Shown here: one piece after another, positions 16,682-24,529 of the stretch
How the letters are laid out: each line of letters starts with the position of its first letter
Position numbering within the stretch: the stretch's first letter is position 1
NCBI GenBank assembly: GCA_030526405.1
Contig: JAUNCZ010000027.1
Location: 1-42,915, forward strand
Direction: 5' to 3'
Length of the DNA: 42,915 nt
Origin: Lachnospiraceae bacterium
GTDB lineage: Bacteria > Bacillota > Clostridia > Lachnospirales > Lachnospiraceae
The notes under the pieces: generated by a model
Databases searched by the model: none
What the model was told of the DNA's origin: nothing
What the model saw: the letters and a program-made list of their open reading frames with translations, nothing else
Program-made: the position numbers and the translations under genes

Positions 16682-17671
16682 TCACTGCTGAATCCCAGCC
16701 TGCTCCATCTGCAGAGTCTGCTGAGCCTTTTCCTTCTCGCCTCTTCTGATTCCGGCGAAAACGGAGCCCGAAATATTATGCCATACACTGAAGATGGCAC
16801 CTGGCAGAGTAGCCAGTGGGTTCATGGCGAAATTGGCAGTGGCCAGTGAAATGGAAAGACCACTGTTCTGCATACCTACCTCCAGAGCCACTGCGGTGGC
16901 TTTGTCGTGATCGATGTGGAAAAGCTTCGCGGTTCCCAGACCTACAAGGATTCCAAACAGGTTATGAAGGATCACCACACCCAGCACAAGAAGTCCGCAG
17001 CTTAAGATCTTAGCTGAGTTCACGGCAACGATTCCGCTGATGATCATAACAATGGATACCACGGAAATAAGAGGAAGCACCTCTGAGACCTTTCTGATCT
17101 GTTTTCCCCAGATCCAGTTAATGAAGATTCCAAGAAGAACAGGAATCAGTACTACTTTCACAACAGAAATCACCATAGCCCAGAAGGAAACCTCTACCCA
17201 GGCTCCTGCAAGCAGATATACAAGCAGAGGAGTCATCAAAGGTGCTGCCAGTGTGGAGGTAATGGTCATTCCTACAGAAAGAGCTACATCACCACCGGCA
17301 ATGTAGGTTACAACATTGCTGGCTGTTCCTCCGGGACAGCAGCCCACCAGGATCACACCAAGGGCAAGATCTGTGGGAAGATCCATCAGATAACACAGCA
17401 GCCAGGCGGCCAGCGGCATGATGGTATACTGAGCAACAAAACCGATCAGAATCTCCTTTGGTCTGGAAAACACTCTTCGGAAGTCATCCACTTTAATGGT
17501 CAGTCCCATTCCGAACATGGCCACACCAAGGAAGGCGGTTGTATAGGTGGTGGTCCAGGCAAAGCCCTCATTCCAGAAGAAGGCAATGATGGAAAATACA
17601 ACGATGATCACACCGATATATCTGGTGAGATAGTTTGAGAGTACCCCTGCTTTTTTTAATACTGTATTCAT
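16682..17671 (-). CDS. BASS-family transporter, candidate ketopantoate/pantoate carrier (PanS-like)
   Basis: This 329-residue membrane protein belongs to the bile acid:sodium symporter family: about nine to ten helices, with the discontinuous-helix motif GCCPGGTASNVVTY and the second-repeat motif EVGMQNSGL. In Salmonella a BASS member, PanS, carries ketopantoate. Here the gene starts seven bases after panC and shares a terminator with the pantothenate genes, while panB and panE are absent from the window. A pantothenate-precursor carrier is therefore the best inference, although bile acid or other organic anion transport cannot be excluded. The C-terminus is charged and cytoplasmic. Confidence 0.85.
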   Translation of the reverse strand: MNTVLKKAGVLSNYLTRYIGVIIVVFSIIAFFWNEGFAWTTTYTTAFLGVAMFGMGLTIKVDDFRRVFSRPKEILIGFVAQYTIMPLAAWLLCYLMDLPTDLALGVILVGCCPGGTASNVVTYIAGGDVALSVGMTITSTLAAPLMTPLLVYLLAGAWVEVSFWAMVISVVKVVLIPVLLGIFINWIWGKQIRKVSEVLPLISVVSIVMIISGIVAVNSAKILSCGLLVLGVVILHNLFGILVGLGTAKLFHIDHDKATAVALEVGMQNSGLSISLATANFAMNPLATLPGAIFSVWHNISGSVFAGIRRGEKEKAQQTLQMEQAGIQQ

Positions 17672-17678
17672 TTGTTTT

Positions 17679-18518
17679 TTATACCTCGTAGATGAAATTG
17701 TCGATGAGTCTTGTTTTTCCGATGTAAACAGCCATTGCTGTCAGTACATCCTTCTCCACTTTATCTACGGGCTGCATGGTCAGCGCATCAACCATGGACA
17801 CGTAGTCGATTCTTGCCAGTGGCTCTGCCCCAATGATGGCACGCATCTTAGCAAGTACCTCCTCAGCCTCCATTCCTGTGCTGATCATCTCCTGACCTGC
17901 CTTTACAGCTTTGGAAAGGCAGAGGGCAGCTTTACGCTCCTCAGGATTTAAATAGGTATTTCTGGAGGATTTAGCCAGTCCGTCCTCCTCACGGATGATC
18001 GGACAGCCCACGATCTCAATGTCAAAATTCAGATCCTGCACCATCTTTCTGATGATGGCCAGCTGCTGGGCATCCTTCTGTCCGAAATAGGCTCTGTCTG
18101 GAGCCACGATATTAAATAATTTAGAAACAACAGTACAAACACCCTTGAAGTGGATCGGTCTGGTCTTTCCACAAAGAGTCTCTGATAAGGTATCGATGCT
18201 GACATAGGCGTGGGGATCACAGTACATGTCCTTTGGTTCCGGATGGAAGATTACATCAGTGCCCAGACTCTCGCAAAGGTCACTGTCCCGTTTAAAATCT
18301 CTTGGATATGCTTCCAGATCCTCATTAGGACCAAACTGGGTTGGGTTTACAAAATCAGAAACCACCACAATGTCATTTTCCTGGCGGCATCTTCTGATGA
18401 GACTTGCATGTCCCTCATGCAGAAATCCCATGGTAGGCACAAGGCCCACAGTTTTTCCTTCTTTTTTCCAGCCCTTGATCAGCTGTCTTGTTTCTTCTAC
18501 TGTTGTTGTAACGTACAT
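17679..18518 (-). CDS. panC: Pantoate-beta-alanine ligase (pantothenate synthetase)
   Basis: PanC joins pantoate and beta-alanine with ATP to form pantothenate. The 279-residue protein shows VPTMGFLHEGHASLI (ATP HxGH signature), FVNPTQFGPNEDLEAYPRD, FGQKDAQQLAI and the KSSRNTYLNPEER loop. The ATG at 18518 has GGAG eight bases before it and gives the usual family length. It follows panD by 74 bases. Confidence 0.96.
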   Translation of the reverse strand: MYVTTTVEETRQLIKGWKKEGKTVGLVPTMGFLHEGHASLIRRCRQENDIVVVSDFVNPTQFGPNEDLEAYPRDFKRDSDLCESLGTDVIFHPEPKDMYCDPHAYVSIDTLSETLCGKTRPIHFKGVCTVVSKLFNIVAPDRAYFGQKDAQQLAIIRKMVQDLNFDIEIVGCPIIREEDGLAKSSRNTYLNPEERKAALCLSKAVKAGQEMISTGMEAEEVLAKMRAIIGAEPLARIDYVSMVDALTMQPVDKVEKDVLTAMAVYIGKTRLIDNFIYEV

Positions 18519-18592
18519 GATGTTTTCTCCTTTTATCAATAGTGGGAGATCACTCATATGCTGAAATTACCGCAACTTCTATTTTTCTGTTA

Positions 18593-18985
18593 TTACATCT
18601 GGTCCTTTAAAAGGCCATGCTTCTCATAATTTGCCAGACGCTGGATCTTGTTCTCATCGTCCACAAATACTACCTTTGGCTTATGCTCCTTTGCCTCTTC
18701 TGCATCGAAGCAGGCATAGCACATAATGATCACTTTATCACCGGTGCTGACGCATCTTGCCGCCGCTCCGTTCAGGCAGATCATTCCGCTGCCTCTTTCA
18801 CCACTGATGGTGTAGGTCTCAAATCTGCTGCCATTATTGACATCCACGATCTGTACCTTCTCGTACTCCAGGATTCCTGCTGCATCCAGCAGATCCTGAT
18901 CCACTGTAATACTGCCCACATAGTCAAGCTCTGCCTGTACCACTGTGGCACGGTGGATTTTTCCCTTTAACATTTCTACTGTCAT
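18593..18985 (-). CDS. panD: Aspartate 1-decarboxylase
   Basis: PanD makes beta-alanine from aspartate for pantothenate synthesis. The 130-residue proenzyme is cleaved between Gly24 and Ser25 (YVGSITVD), and the Ser becomes the pyruvoyl cofactor. Lys9, which binds substrate carboxylate, and GAAAR further on are intact. The start at 18985 has GGAG about eight bases upstream. It is the first gene of panD-panC-transporter. Confidence 0.96.
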   Translation of the reverse strand: MTVEMLKGKIHRATVVQAELDYVGSITVDQDLLDAAGILEYEKVQIVDVNNGSRFETYTISGERGSGMICLNGAAARCVSTGDKVIIMCYACFDAEEAKEHKPKVVFVDDENKIQRLANYEKHGLLKDQM

Positions 18986-19103
18986 TTTAATGCTCCTTTT
19001 TCTCTGAGTCTCATTTTAATCATAAATATAAGCTCGTTGTCGAAAATTACTGACGTAGTAATTATTCCTGTGAAGTTGTGTAATTCAGACTGAGTATAGT
19101 TTT

Positions 19104-19120
19104 GTATTTGAACCAAATAC
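19104..19120. promoter_or_regulatory. Perfect 7+7 palindrome upstream of panD
   Basis: GTATTTG and CAAATAC flank a three-base centre, about 120 bases upstream of panD. On the minus strand a TATACT hexamer follows about five bases after it, so the dyad would cover the -35 region of a panD promoter. It is a candidate operator; the regulator is unknown. The rest of 18986-19186 shows no gene. Confidence 0.4.
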
Positions 19121-19186
19121 TATCTCCAGTGGTCATTATGTCATTATGTTTTTTCTTTATCAATCCCCAACTGGCATGTATTCCAT

Positions 19187-19240
19187 TAAAAACAAAGGAG
19201 AGGTATCCGATGATGCTTCATCTCTGATACCTCTCCCTTT
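19187..19240 (-). terminator. Intrinsic terminator of the hdr-flx-frd-fum operon
   Basis: GGAGAGGTATC (19197-19207) and GATACCTCTCC (19226-19236) form a perfect 11-base stem. On the minus strand the tail is TTTGTTTTTAA. It lies about 205 bases after the stop of the last operon gene at 19444 and separates the operon from panD. Confidence 0.88.
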
Positions 19241-19320
19241 AAGGAGCAATCCCTCCGCAGATGCTCACTCTGCAGATTGTTCTTACATTCCTGCTCCCTG
19301 ATATAGTATATACATGTGTA

Positions 19321-19447
19321 TCTGCACTGGCATATCTCTGCGCTGGCTAATATGTGCACTGATTTAAATGTACACCGGCTTAAATGTGCACTGATTTAAA
19401 TGTGCACTGGCATATCTCTGCACGGACTTATATCTGTACTGACTTAT
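19321..19447. repeat. Degenerate tandem repeat, unit about 16 bases, eight copies
   Basis: Units related to GTGCACTGATTTAAAT repeat head to tail from 19321 to 19447. Two copies (19354-19369 and 19386-19401) are identical; others vary to GTACACCGGCTTAAAT, TCTGCACTGGCATAT and CTGTACTGACTTAT. Unit length ranges from 14 to 18. The last copy includes the stop codon of the membrane protein gene at 19444. There are no spacers, so it is not a CRISPR array. Confidence 0.6.
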
Positions 19448-19770
19448 GCCTTTGCAGCCTTCTCGTCTGCAATCTTGTCTAATTTCACATTTCTGAAGTA
19501 CAGCAGCATATCCACTGTGATCTCAGCAATGTTCAGGAAATAGAAGAACCATCCCAGGTAGAACAGCCAGTCCAGGGAAGTTCCTGCTGCATTCGCAGCG
19601 CTTAAAAGCATGAACTTACGGGCAATTCCGAAAATATAGCCCACCCAGATAAAGAACTCAAAGAAAAGACTCTTTCCCTTTGCAGTTCTGGAAACCCAGG
19701 ATTTACGGATGGAAATTGGCCAGGAAAGTCCAAAGCATAAAATCATCAAAGCCTCTAATAAATCTGTCAT
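19444..19770 (-). CDS. Small three-helix membrane protein, PQ-loop/SemiSWEET-like
   Basis: This 108-residue protein has three predicted membrane segments (about residues 3-20, 38-58 and 68-92). After the first comes SWPISIRKSWVSRTAKGKSL, which resembles the PQ-loop motif of SemiSWEET and MtN3-type carriers, with WP in place of PQ. The C-terminus is charged and cytoplasmic. It is the last gene of the fumarate reductase operon, 109 bases after the fumarase beta gene, with AAGGAG upstream. It might carry a small metabolite or tether a soluble complex to the membrane; neither is shown. The relation to PQ-loop proteins is moderately sure. Confidence 0.7.
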   Translation of the reverse strand: MTDLLEALMILCFGLSWPISIRKSWVSRTAKGKSLFFEFFIWVGYIFGIARKFMLLSAANAAGTSLDWLFYLGWFFYFLNIAEITVDMLLYFRNVKLDKIADEKAAKA

Positions 19771-19823
19771 GTCATTTTACTCCTTACTTGTGTCATTTTT
19801 GTCAGCTCATGTACCTGTAATCG

Positions 19824-19863
19824 GCAGATACTCAGCCGGAATATCTCCGGCCTGCATATCTGC
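19824..19863 (-). other. Hairpin between fumarase beta and the small membrane protein gene
   Basis: GCAGATA (19824-19830) pairs with TATCTGC (19857-19863), and inside it GCCGGA pairs with TCCGGC. There is no T-tract on the minus strand, so it is more likely an mRNA processing or stability element than a terminator. Confidence 0.45.
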
Positions 19864-19879
19864 CTGCTTACACATTTGC

Positions 19880-20431
19880 TTATTTATTTAAATACTCTTT
19901 TCTTCCGCTATCATACAGATTGTTGCCTTCGCTGTCAATGATTACCACCAGAGGCATATCCTCCACATACAGCTTACGCAGCGCCTCTGCTCCAAGATCT
20001 TCGTATGCAATCAGCTCACATTCCTTGATACATTTTGCCAGAAGGGCACCGGCACCGCCGATGGCTCCAAAATACACTCCACTGTATTTTTTCATGGCAT
20101 CCACCACCTCAGGAAGGCGGGCACCTTTTCCGATCATACCCCTTGCACCCACAGACATCATGGTTGGCGCATAGGCATCCATACGTCCGCTGGTGGTAGG
20201 ACCTGCAGAACCGATCACCTGACCCGGTTTTGCAGGAGTAGGGCCTACATAATAGATGGTAGCATCAGTGGGATCGAAGGGAAGCTGCTCTCCCCTTGAG
20301 AGAGCCTCACACATTCTCTTGTGACCTGCGTCACGGGAAGTATAAATAGTTCCTGAAACCAGCACACTGTCACCTGCGTGCAGTGTCTTTGCCAGTTCCT
20401 CTGTTAATGGTAACTGAATTTTTCTGGCCAT
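19880..20431 (-). CDS. Fumarate hydratase class I, beta subunit (Fe-S hydro-lyase C-terminal part)
   Basis: This 183-residue protein is the small subunit of the two-part, oxygen-sensitive [4Fe-4S] fumarase/tartrate dehydratase family, which interconverts fumarate and malate. Family marks are AGDSVLVSGTIYTSRDAGH, GPTTSGRMDAYAP, GKGARL and YFGAIGGAGALLAKC. It starts one base after the alpha subunit stop. L(+)-tartrate dehydratase is built the same way, but the neighbouring fumarate reductase and malate-type dehydrogenase genes favour fumarase. Confidence 0.92.
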   Translation of the reverse strand: MARKIQLPLTEELAKTLHAGDSVLVSGTIYTSRDAGHKRMCEALSRGEQLPFDPTDATIYYVGPTPAKPGQVIGSAGPTTSGRMDAYAPTMMSVGARGMIGKGARLPEVVDAMKKYSGVYFGAIGGAGALLAKCIKECELIAYEDLGAEALRKLYVEDMPLVVIIDSEGNNLYDSGRKEYLNK

Positions 20432-20432
20432 T

Positions 20433-21275
20433 TTAGATTACCTCCGATTTGTGACGTGTCACATGACAGTTGATGTTTACTGCGCAGGGCATTCCTGCAA
20501 TGTGTGTTGGCAGTGTCTCAATGTTCAGGCCAATGGCAGTGGTTTTTCCACCAAAGCCCTGGGGTCCGATTCCCAGCTGATTGACCTTCTCAAGCATCTC
20601 CTTCTCAAGCTCTGCATAGAAAGGATCCGGATGGCTGGAGTCCACAGGACGCATCAGTGCCTTCTTTGCCAGATAGGCACATTTATCGAAGGTACCACCG
20701 ATTCCAACACCCACCACCATTGGAGGACATGGGTTTGGACCTGCAGTTTCCACCACTTCCAGGATAAAGTCCTTGATACCCTCCAGTCCTGCAGATGGCT
20801 TGAACATACGAATCATGCTCATATTCTCACTTCCAAAGCCCTTTGGACCAACGGTTACCTTGATTTCCTCTCCCGGAACAATCTCTGTATACAGCATGGC
20901 AGGAGTATTGTCCCCTGTATTTCCTCTGCGTACCGGATCTCCTACAACGGATTTACGGAGATATCCCTTATCGTATCCTCTGCGGACACCCTCATTGACA
21001 GCCTCTGACAGATCCCCTCCTGTGAGATGCACATCCTGTCCGATCTCCAGGAACACACAGGCCATACCTGTATCCTGGCAGATAGGAACACACTCCCTGT
21101 CAGCAATCTCAAAGTTCTCAATGATGTTATCCAGAACTCCCTGGGCGATCTCCCAGTCCTCACATGCTCTGCAGCTTCTGATGGCACATTTTACATCCTC
21201 TGGAAGAAACTGATTTGCCTCAATGCAAAGTTTCTCAACTACCTCTGTAATCTGCTGAACATTAATTTCACGCAT
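20433..21275 (-). CDS. Fumarate hydratase class I, alpha subunit
   Basis: This 280-residue subunit binds the [4Fe-4S] cluster that hydrates fumarate. Candidate cluster cysteines lie in ICQDTGMACVF, in SCRACEDWEIAQ and in GPNPCPPMVVGVGIGG. The ATG at 21275 is chosen because AAGGAAGG lies nine bases before it and MREINVQQITEVV matches the family start and length; a longer open frame upstream runs into the frdA gene. It follows frdA by 38 bases and is tightly joined to the beta subunit. Confidence 0.93.
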   Translation of the reverse strand: MREINVQQITEVVEKLCIEANQFLPEDVKCAIRSCRACEDWEIAQGVLDNIIENFEIADRECVPICQDTGMACVFLEIGQDVHLTGGDLSEAVNEGVRRGYDKGYLRKSVVGDPVRRGNTGDNTPAMLYTEIVPGEEIKVTVGPKGFGSENMSMIRMFKPSAGLEGIKDFILEVVETAGPNPCPPMVVGVGIGGTFDKCAYLAKKALMRPVDSSHPDPFYAELEKEMLEKVNQLGIGPQGFGGKTTAIGLNIETLPTHIAGMPCAVNINCHVTRHKSEVI

Positions 21276-21313
21276 AAACTCCATCCTTCCTTTCTTCACC
21301 CTGCAAAGGTTAT

Positions 21314-22924
21314 TTATCTCTCGTGACGAGCGTATTTTGGAAGCAGCTTTGGAGATACCTCTCCTGTGGCTGCGCCAGCCTCTGTCAGCTCTGCATCGTA
21401 TGCACCGATATGATCCAGATTCAGGGTTCCCAGCTCCACCTGCTGGCATTTTGCAGCAGCTTTCTTTCCGGCATTTCTTCCGAATACGATTACATCCAGA
21501 AGGGAGTTACCCATAAGACGGTTTCTTCCGTGGATTCCACCAGCTGCCTCTCCTGCCACAAGAAGGTTCGGGATCACCTTTGTGAAGCCATCTCCGTCGA
21601 TTTCAAGACCACCGTTCTGGTAGTGAAGAGTCGGATAGATCAGAATCGGCACTTTACGCATGTCGATTCCATAGTTCATGTACATACGGAACATGGCAGG
21701 GATTCTCTTCTCGATGGTTCCCTCGCCTCCCAGCATCTCGATCATAGGAGTATCCAGCCATACACCCTTCTGTCCTCCTGGCACCTCTACGCCTCTGCCC
21801 TCTCTGCACTCACGGATTACTCCGGAAGCATTCACATCACGGGTCTCCAGCGGATGGATATAGGCCTCGCCCTCTGCATTTACCAGCTGTGCACCAACGG
21901 AACGAACCTTCTCTGTAACCAGAGCGCCCAGAATCTGGGATGGATAAACAGCACCTGTTGGATGGTACTGGATAGAATCCTGATACAGAAGAGGTGCACC
22001 GGCACGGTAGCCCAGTACAAGACCATCTGCTGTTGCTCCGTAGTGGTTGGAGGTTGGGAATCCCTGGTAATGCATTCTTCCTGCACCACCGGTGGCGATT
22101 ACAACGGTTTTCGCTCTTGCAACTGCATAATCACCGGTCTCCATATTCATAAGAACAGCTCCAGCAGCCTGACCCTTCTCGTCCTTCAGAAGCTCCACTG
22201 CAGAAGTGAACTCCACAACAGGAATGCCAAGGTTCAGTACCTCATCACGGATGGTACGCATGATCTCTGCTCCGGAATAGTCCTTAGCCGCATGCATTCT
22301 CTTTCTTGATGTACCGCCGCCGTGGGTGGTAACCATTCTTCCGTCGTCCTCTTTATCAAACTCAACACCCAGCTCATTCAGCCATCTGATGGCATCCGGT
22401 GCCTCCATAACCAGTCTCTTAACCAGCTCTGGTCTTGCAGCAAAATGTCCACCGCCGAAGCAGTCCAGATAATGCTGTACAGGGGAATCATTCTCCTTGT
22501 CAGCTGCCTGGATACCGCCCTCAGCCATCATGGTGTTGGCATCACCAATACGAAGCTTTGTTACGATCATTACATTTGCACCGGCATTGTGTGCCTCGAT
22601 GGCACAGGATGCACCGGCACCGCCGCCGCCGATTACCAGAACGTCCACATCGTAATCGATTTTTGTAAGATCAATGTCCTCCTTCAGAAGACGGCTTGTG
22701 GAATGGAGCATCTCTGCCAGCTCCAGAGGAGCCTTCTGTCCCTTGTTTGGTCCCACCTTGATCTCTGCAAATGCCTCTGGATTGTAATCCGGGTGAAATG
22801 CCTTCAGGAGGGAATCCTTCTCATCTGCTGTCAGACGAGCCGGCTCTGTTTTCATACGCTGTGCTCTTGTGGCCTCTACCTTTTTGATAGACTCCATCAT
22901 ATTTTCCGGATATGGTGTATACAT
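21314..22924 (-). CDS. frdA: FAD-dependent fumarate reductase/succinate dehydrogenase flavoprotein, atypical
   Basis: This 536-residue flavoprotein should reduce fumarate to succinate. FAD binding is seen in VLVIGGGGAGASCA (about residues 95-108). Catalytic marks are QYHPTG, TEKVR, the RDVNASGV arginine segment and YPTLHYQNGG. The usual FAD-linking His is replaced in DANTMMAEGGI, so FAD is expected to be non-covalent. Two oddities: about 90 residues precede the Rossmann motif (normally only about 10), and only about 40 residues follow the last FAD segment NSLLDVIVFGRNAG, so the C-terminal helical domain appears missing. The start at 22924 has AAGGAGG eight bases before it. It follows frdB by 13 bases, with no membrane-anchor gene of SdhC type. 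Confidence 0.9.
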   Translation of the reverse strand: MYTPYPENMMESIKKVEATRAQRMKTEPARLTADEKDSLLKAFHPDYNPEAFAEIKVGPNKGQKAPLELAEMLHSTSRLLKEDIDLTKIDYDVDVLVIGGGGAGASCAIEAHNAGANVMIVTKLRIGDANTMMAEGGIQAADKENDSPVQHYLDCFGGGHFAARPELVKRLVMEAPDAIRWLNELGVEFDKEDDGRMVTTHGGGTSRKRMHAAKDYSGAEIMRTIRDEVLNLGIPVVEFTSAVELLKDEKGQAAGAVLMNMETGDYAVARAKTVVIATGGAGRMHYQGFPTSNHYGATADGLVLGYRAGAPLLYQDSIQYHPTGAVYPSQILGALVTEKVRSVGAQLVNAEGEAYIHPLETRDVNASGVIRECREGRGVEVPGGQKGVWLDTPMIEMLGGEGTIEKRIPAMFRMYMNYGIDMRKVPILIYPTLHYQNGGLEIDGDGFTKVIPNLLVAGEAAGGIHGRNRLMGNSLLDVIVFGRNAGKKAAAKCQQVELGTLNLDHIGAYDAELTEAGAATGEVSPKLLPKYARHER

Positions 22925-22937
22925 AGGTCTGACCTCC

Positions 22938-23612
22938 TTATTTCTCAATGTCTCTTGTGTTGTAGAGTTCTTTCATCTCTGTGATAGGCTTCTGCATGAT
23001 CTGCTGGATCAGCTCATCATACTGACCTTTGTTGATCTCCTCCACGCGCTGCTCCAGATGCTCAGCCTTTGGAGCAATGTATTTTCCTGTGAGACGTCTT
23101 GCAAGGAGTCCCACCATCGGATGAGAGATCTCTGCAGGACAGCGTACGGAACAGCATCCGCAGCTTACACAGTCGAAGGATTCCTCTGCACATTTCTCAA
23201 ACTCGCCTCTCTGTGCGTATGCAATATACTGCATAACGTTCAGTCCCTGGGTGCAGGCCTTTGTACATGCATTACAGCCGATACAGCTGTAGATTTCCGG
23301 ATACAGCTCCATCATTACCTGCTGATTTGGTTTCAGCTCCTCGATGGAATAGGTTCTCTTATCAGTTGGGAAGAATGGGATGCTTGCCACATACATTCCA
23401 TCCTCCACCTTTGTCTGACAGGCCAGACAGGTCTTCAGCTCATTTTTCCCTTTGATTCTGTAAATTGTGGCACAGGCACCGCAGAAGCCGTGACGGCAGC
23501 CACAGCCTCTTTTCAGCTCATAGCCAGCATATTCCATAGCTGTCATGATGGTAAGAGATGCCGGTACAGTGTATTTTTTACCGTAAAAATATACGTTTAC
23601 CATTTCCTGCAT
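22938..23612 (-). CDS. frdB: Fumarate reductase iron-sulfur subunit
   Basis: This 224-residue protein carries electrons to FrdA. A plant-type [2Fe-2S] domain has Cys37/39/44/47 and Cys62/65 (GCGCRHGFCGAC, then TCLAC). It is followed by two CxxCxxCxxxC motifs (Cys110/113/116/120 and Cys148/151/154/158), so two [4Fe-4S] clusters rather than the standard [4Fe-4S] plus [3Fe-4S] are possible. There is no C-terminal CCG domain as in methanogen TfrB. The ATG at 23612 is preferred over upstream in-frame codons because AAAGGAA lies before it. It lies 62 bases after flxA, within the same operon. Confidence 0.9.
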   Translation of the reverse strand: MQEMVNVYFYGKKYTVPASLTIMTAMEYAGYELKRGCGCRHGFCGACATIYRIKGKNELKTCLACQTKVEDGMYVASIPFFPTDKRTYSIEELKPNQQVMMELYPEIYSCIGCNACTKACTQGLNVMQYIAYAQRGEFEKCAEESFDCVSCGCCSVRCPAEISHPMVGLLARRLTGKYIAPKAEHLEQRVEEINKGQYDELIQQIMQKPITEMKELYNTRDIEK

Positions 23613-23674
23613 GATTGTTTTCCTTTCTCTTCTATATATAAATGGAATACTTCTCAGAAAAAACTGTCTCCGGA

Positions 23675-24529
23675 TCAATACTCCGGTGGAAGCTCTTCAA
23701 TCTCATCGTATCTGAACACAGGGCCGTCTTTGCACACATATTTGGAACCGATGTTGCAGCGTCCGCATTTTCCAACGCCGCATTTCATACGGAGCTCCAG
23801 AGTGGTGTACACCTGCTCCTCTGTGAAGCCCAGCTCCTTCAGTCCCTGAAGAACAAACTTGATCATGATAGGCGGTCCGCACACCAGAACTGTCTTGTTG
23901 GTATCAAAACCGATCTCCTTCAGATAGTTTGGAACAAAGCCCACATGGCCGTCCCAGCCCTCCTGCTCACGGTCGATGGTCAGGTATACATTCACATCAG
24001 GAGCATTCATCCACACTTCCTGAATCTCCTTCAGCTGAACCAGATCATCTGCAGAGCGGGATCCGTAAAGAATATCCACAGTGCCGTAATTCTCACGGTT
24101 GTCCAGCACATAGTTGATTACAGATCTGAGAGGTGCCAGACCGATACCACCGGCTACGAACAGAAGGTTTTTACCCTTTAACTCTGTCTCCACCGGGAAA
24201 TTGTTTCCGTATGGTCCACGAACAGTGACCATATCTCCAACCTCAAGGCTGTGAAGCTGGTCTGTTAAGGTTCCGCATTTTTTAATGCTGAACTCCTGAT
24301 ATTCCTTGTTTGTGGGAGAGGATGTAATGGAAAACATACCTTCGCTGACTCCCGGAATACAGAGCATGGCGCACTGTCCCGGCATATGCTCAAATAATTT
24401 TCCGCCCTCAGGAGCATTTACACGAAAAGTCTTTACATCCGGTGTTTCCTGGCGGATATCTGTGATCACACCAACCTGTGGGATCAATGTATCTTTTTTA
24501 TAGCCTGGATGGCAGGTACATTCATGCAT
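23675..24529 (-). CDS. flxA: FlxA-like FAD/NAD(H)-binding oxidoreductase subunit
   Basis: This 284-residue ferredoxin-NADP reductase-fold protein should take hydride from NADH and pass electrons to the Flx-Hdr complex. FAD binding is at GMFSITSSPT, nucleotide binding at LLFVAGGIGLAPLRS, and a C-terminal [2Fe-2S]-type cysteine cluster at MKCGVGKCGRCNIGSKYVC, as in PyrK and AsrB relatives. The start overlaps the flxB stop by one base (TAATG) with GGAGGTGA upstream. In Desulfovibrio, FlxABCD-HdrABC oxidises NADH with bifurcation to ferredoxin and a disulfide. Confidence 0.88.
   Translation of the reverse strand: MHECTCHPGYKKDTLIPQVGVITDIRQETPDVKTFRVNAPEGGKLFEHMPGQCAMLCIPGVSEGMFSITSSPTNKEYQEFSIKKCGTLTDQLHSLEVGDMVTVRGPYGNNFPVETELKGKNLLFVAGGIGLAPLRSVINYVLDNRENYGTVDILYGSRSADDLVQLKEIQEVWMNAPDVNVYLTIDREQEGWDGHVGFVPNYLKEIGFDTNKTVLVCGPPIMIKFVLQGLKELGFTEEQVYTTLELRMKCGVGKCGRCNIGSKYVCKDGPVFRYDEIEELPPEY

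Noticed and set aside
19321-19447. Repeat array considered as CRISPR
   Set aside because: Units are about 16 bases, contiguous and degenerate, without spacers, and no cas genes are present.
21276-21449. N-terminal extension of the fumarase alpha subunit
   Set aside because: It overlaps the end of frdA, is Arg/Gly/Ser-rich without family similarity, and a well-placed AAGGAAGG precedes the ATG at 21275.
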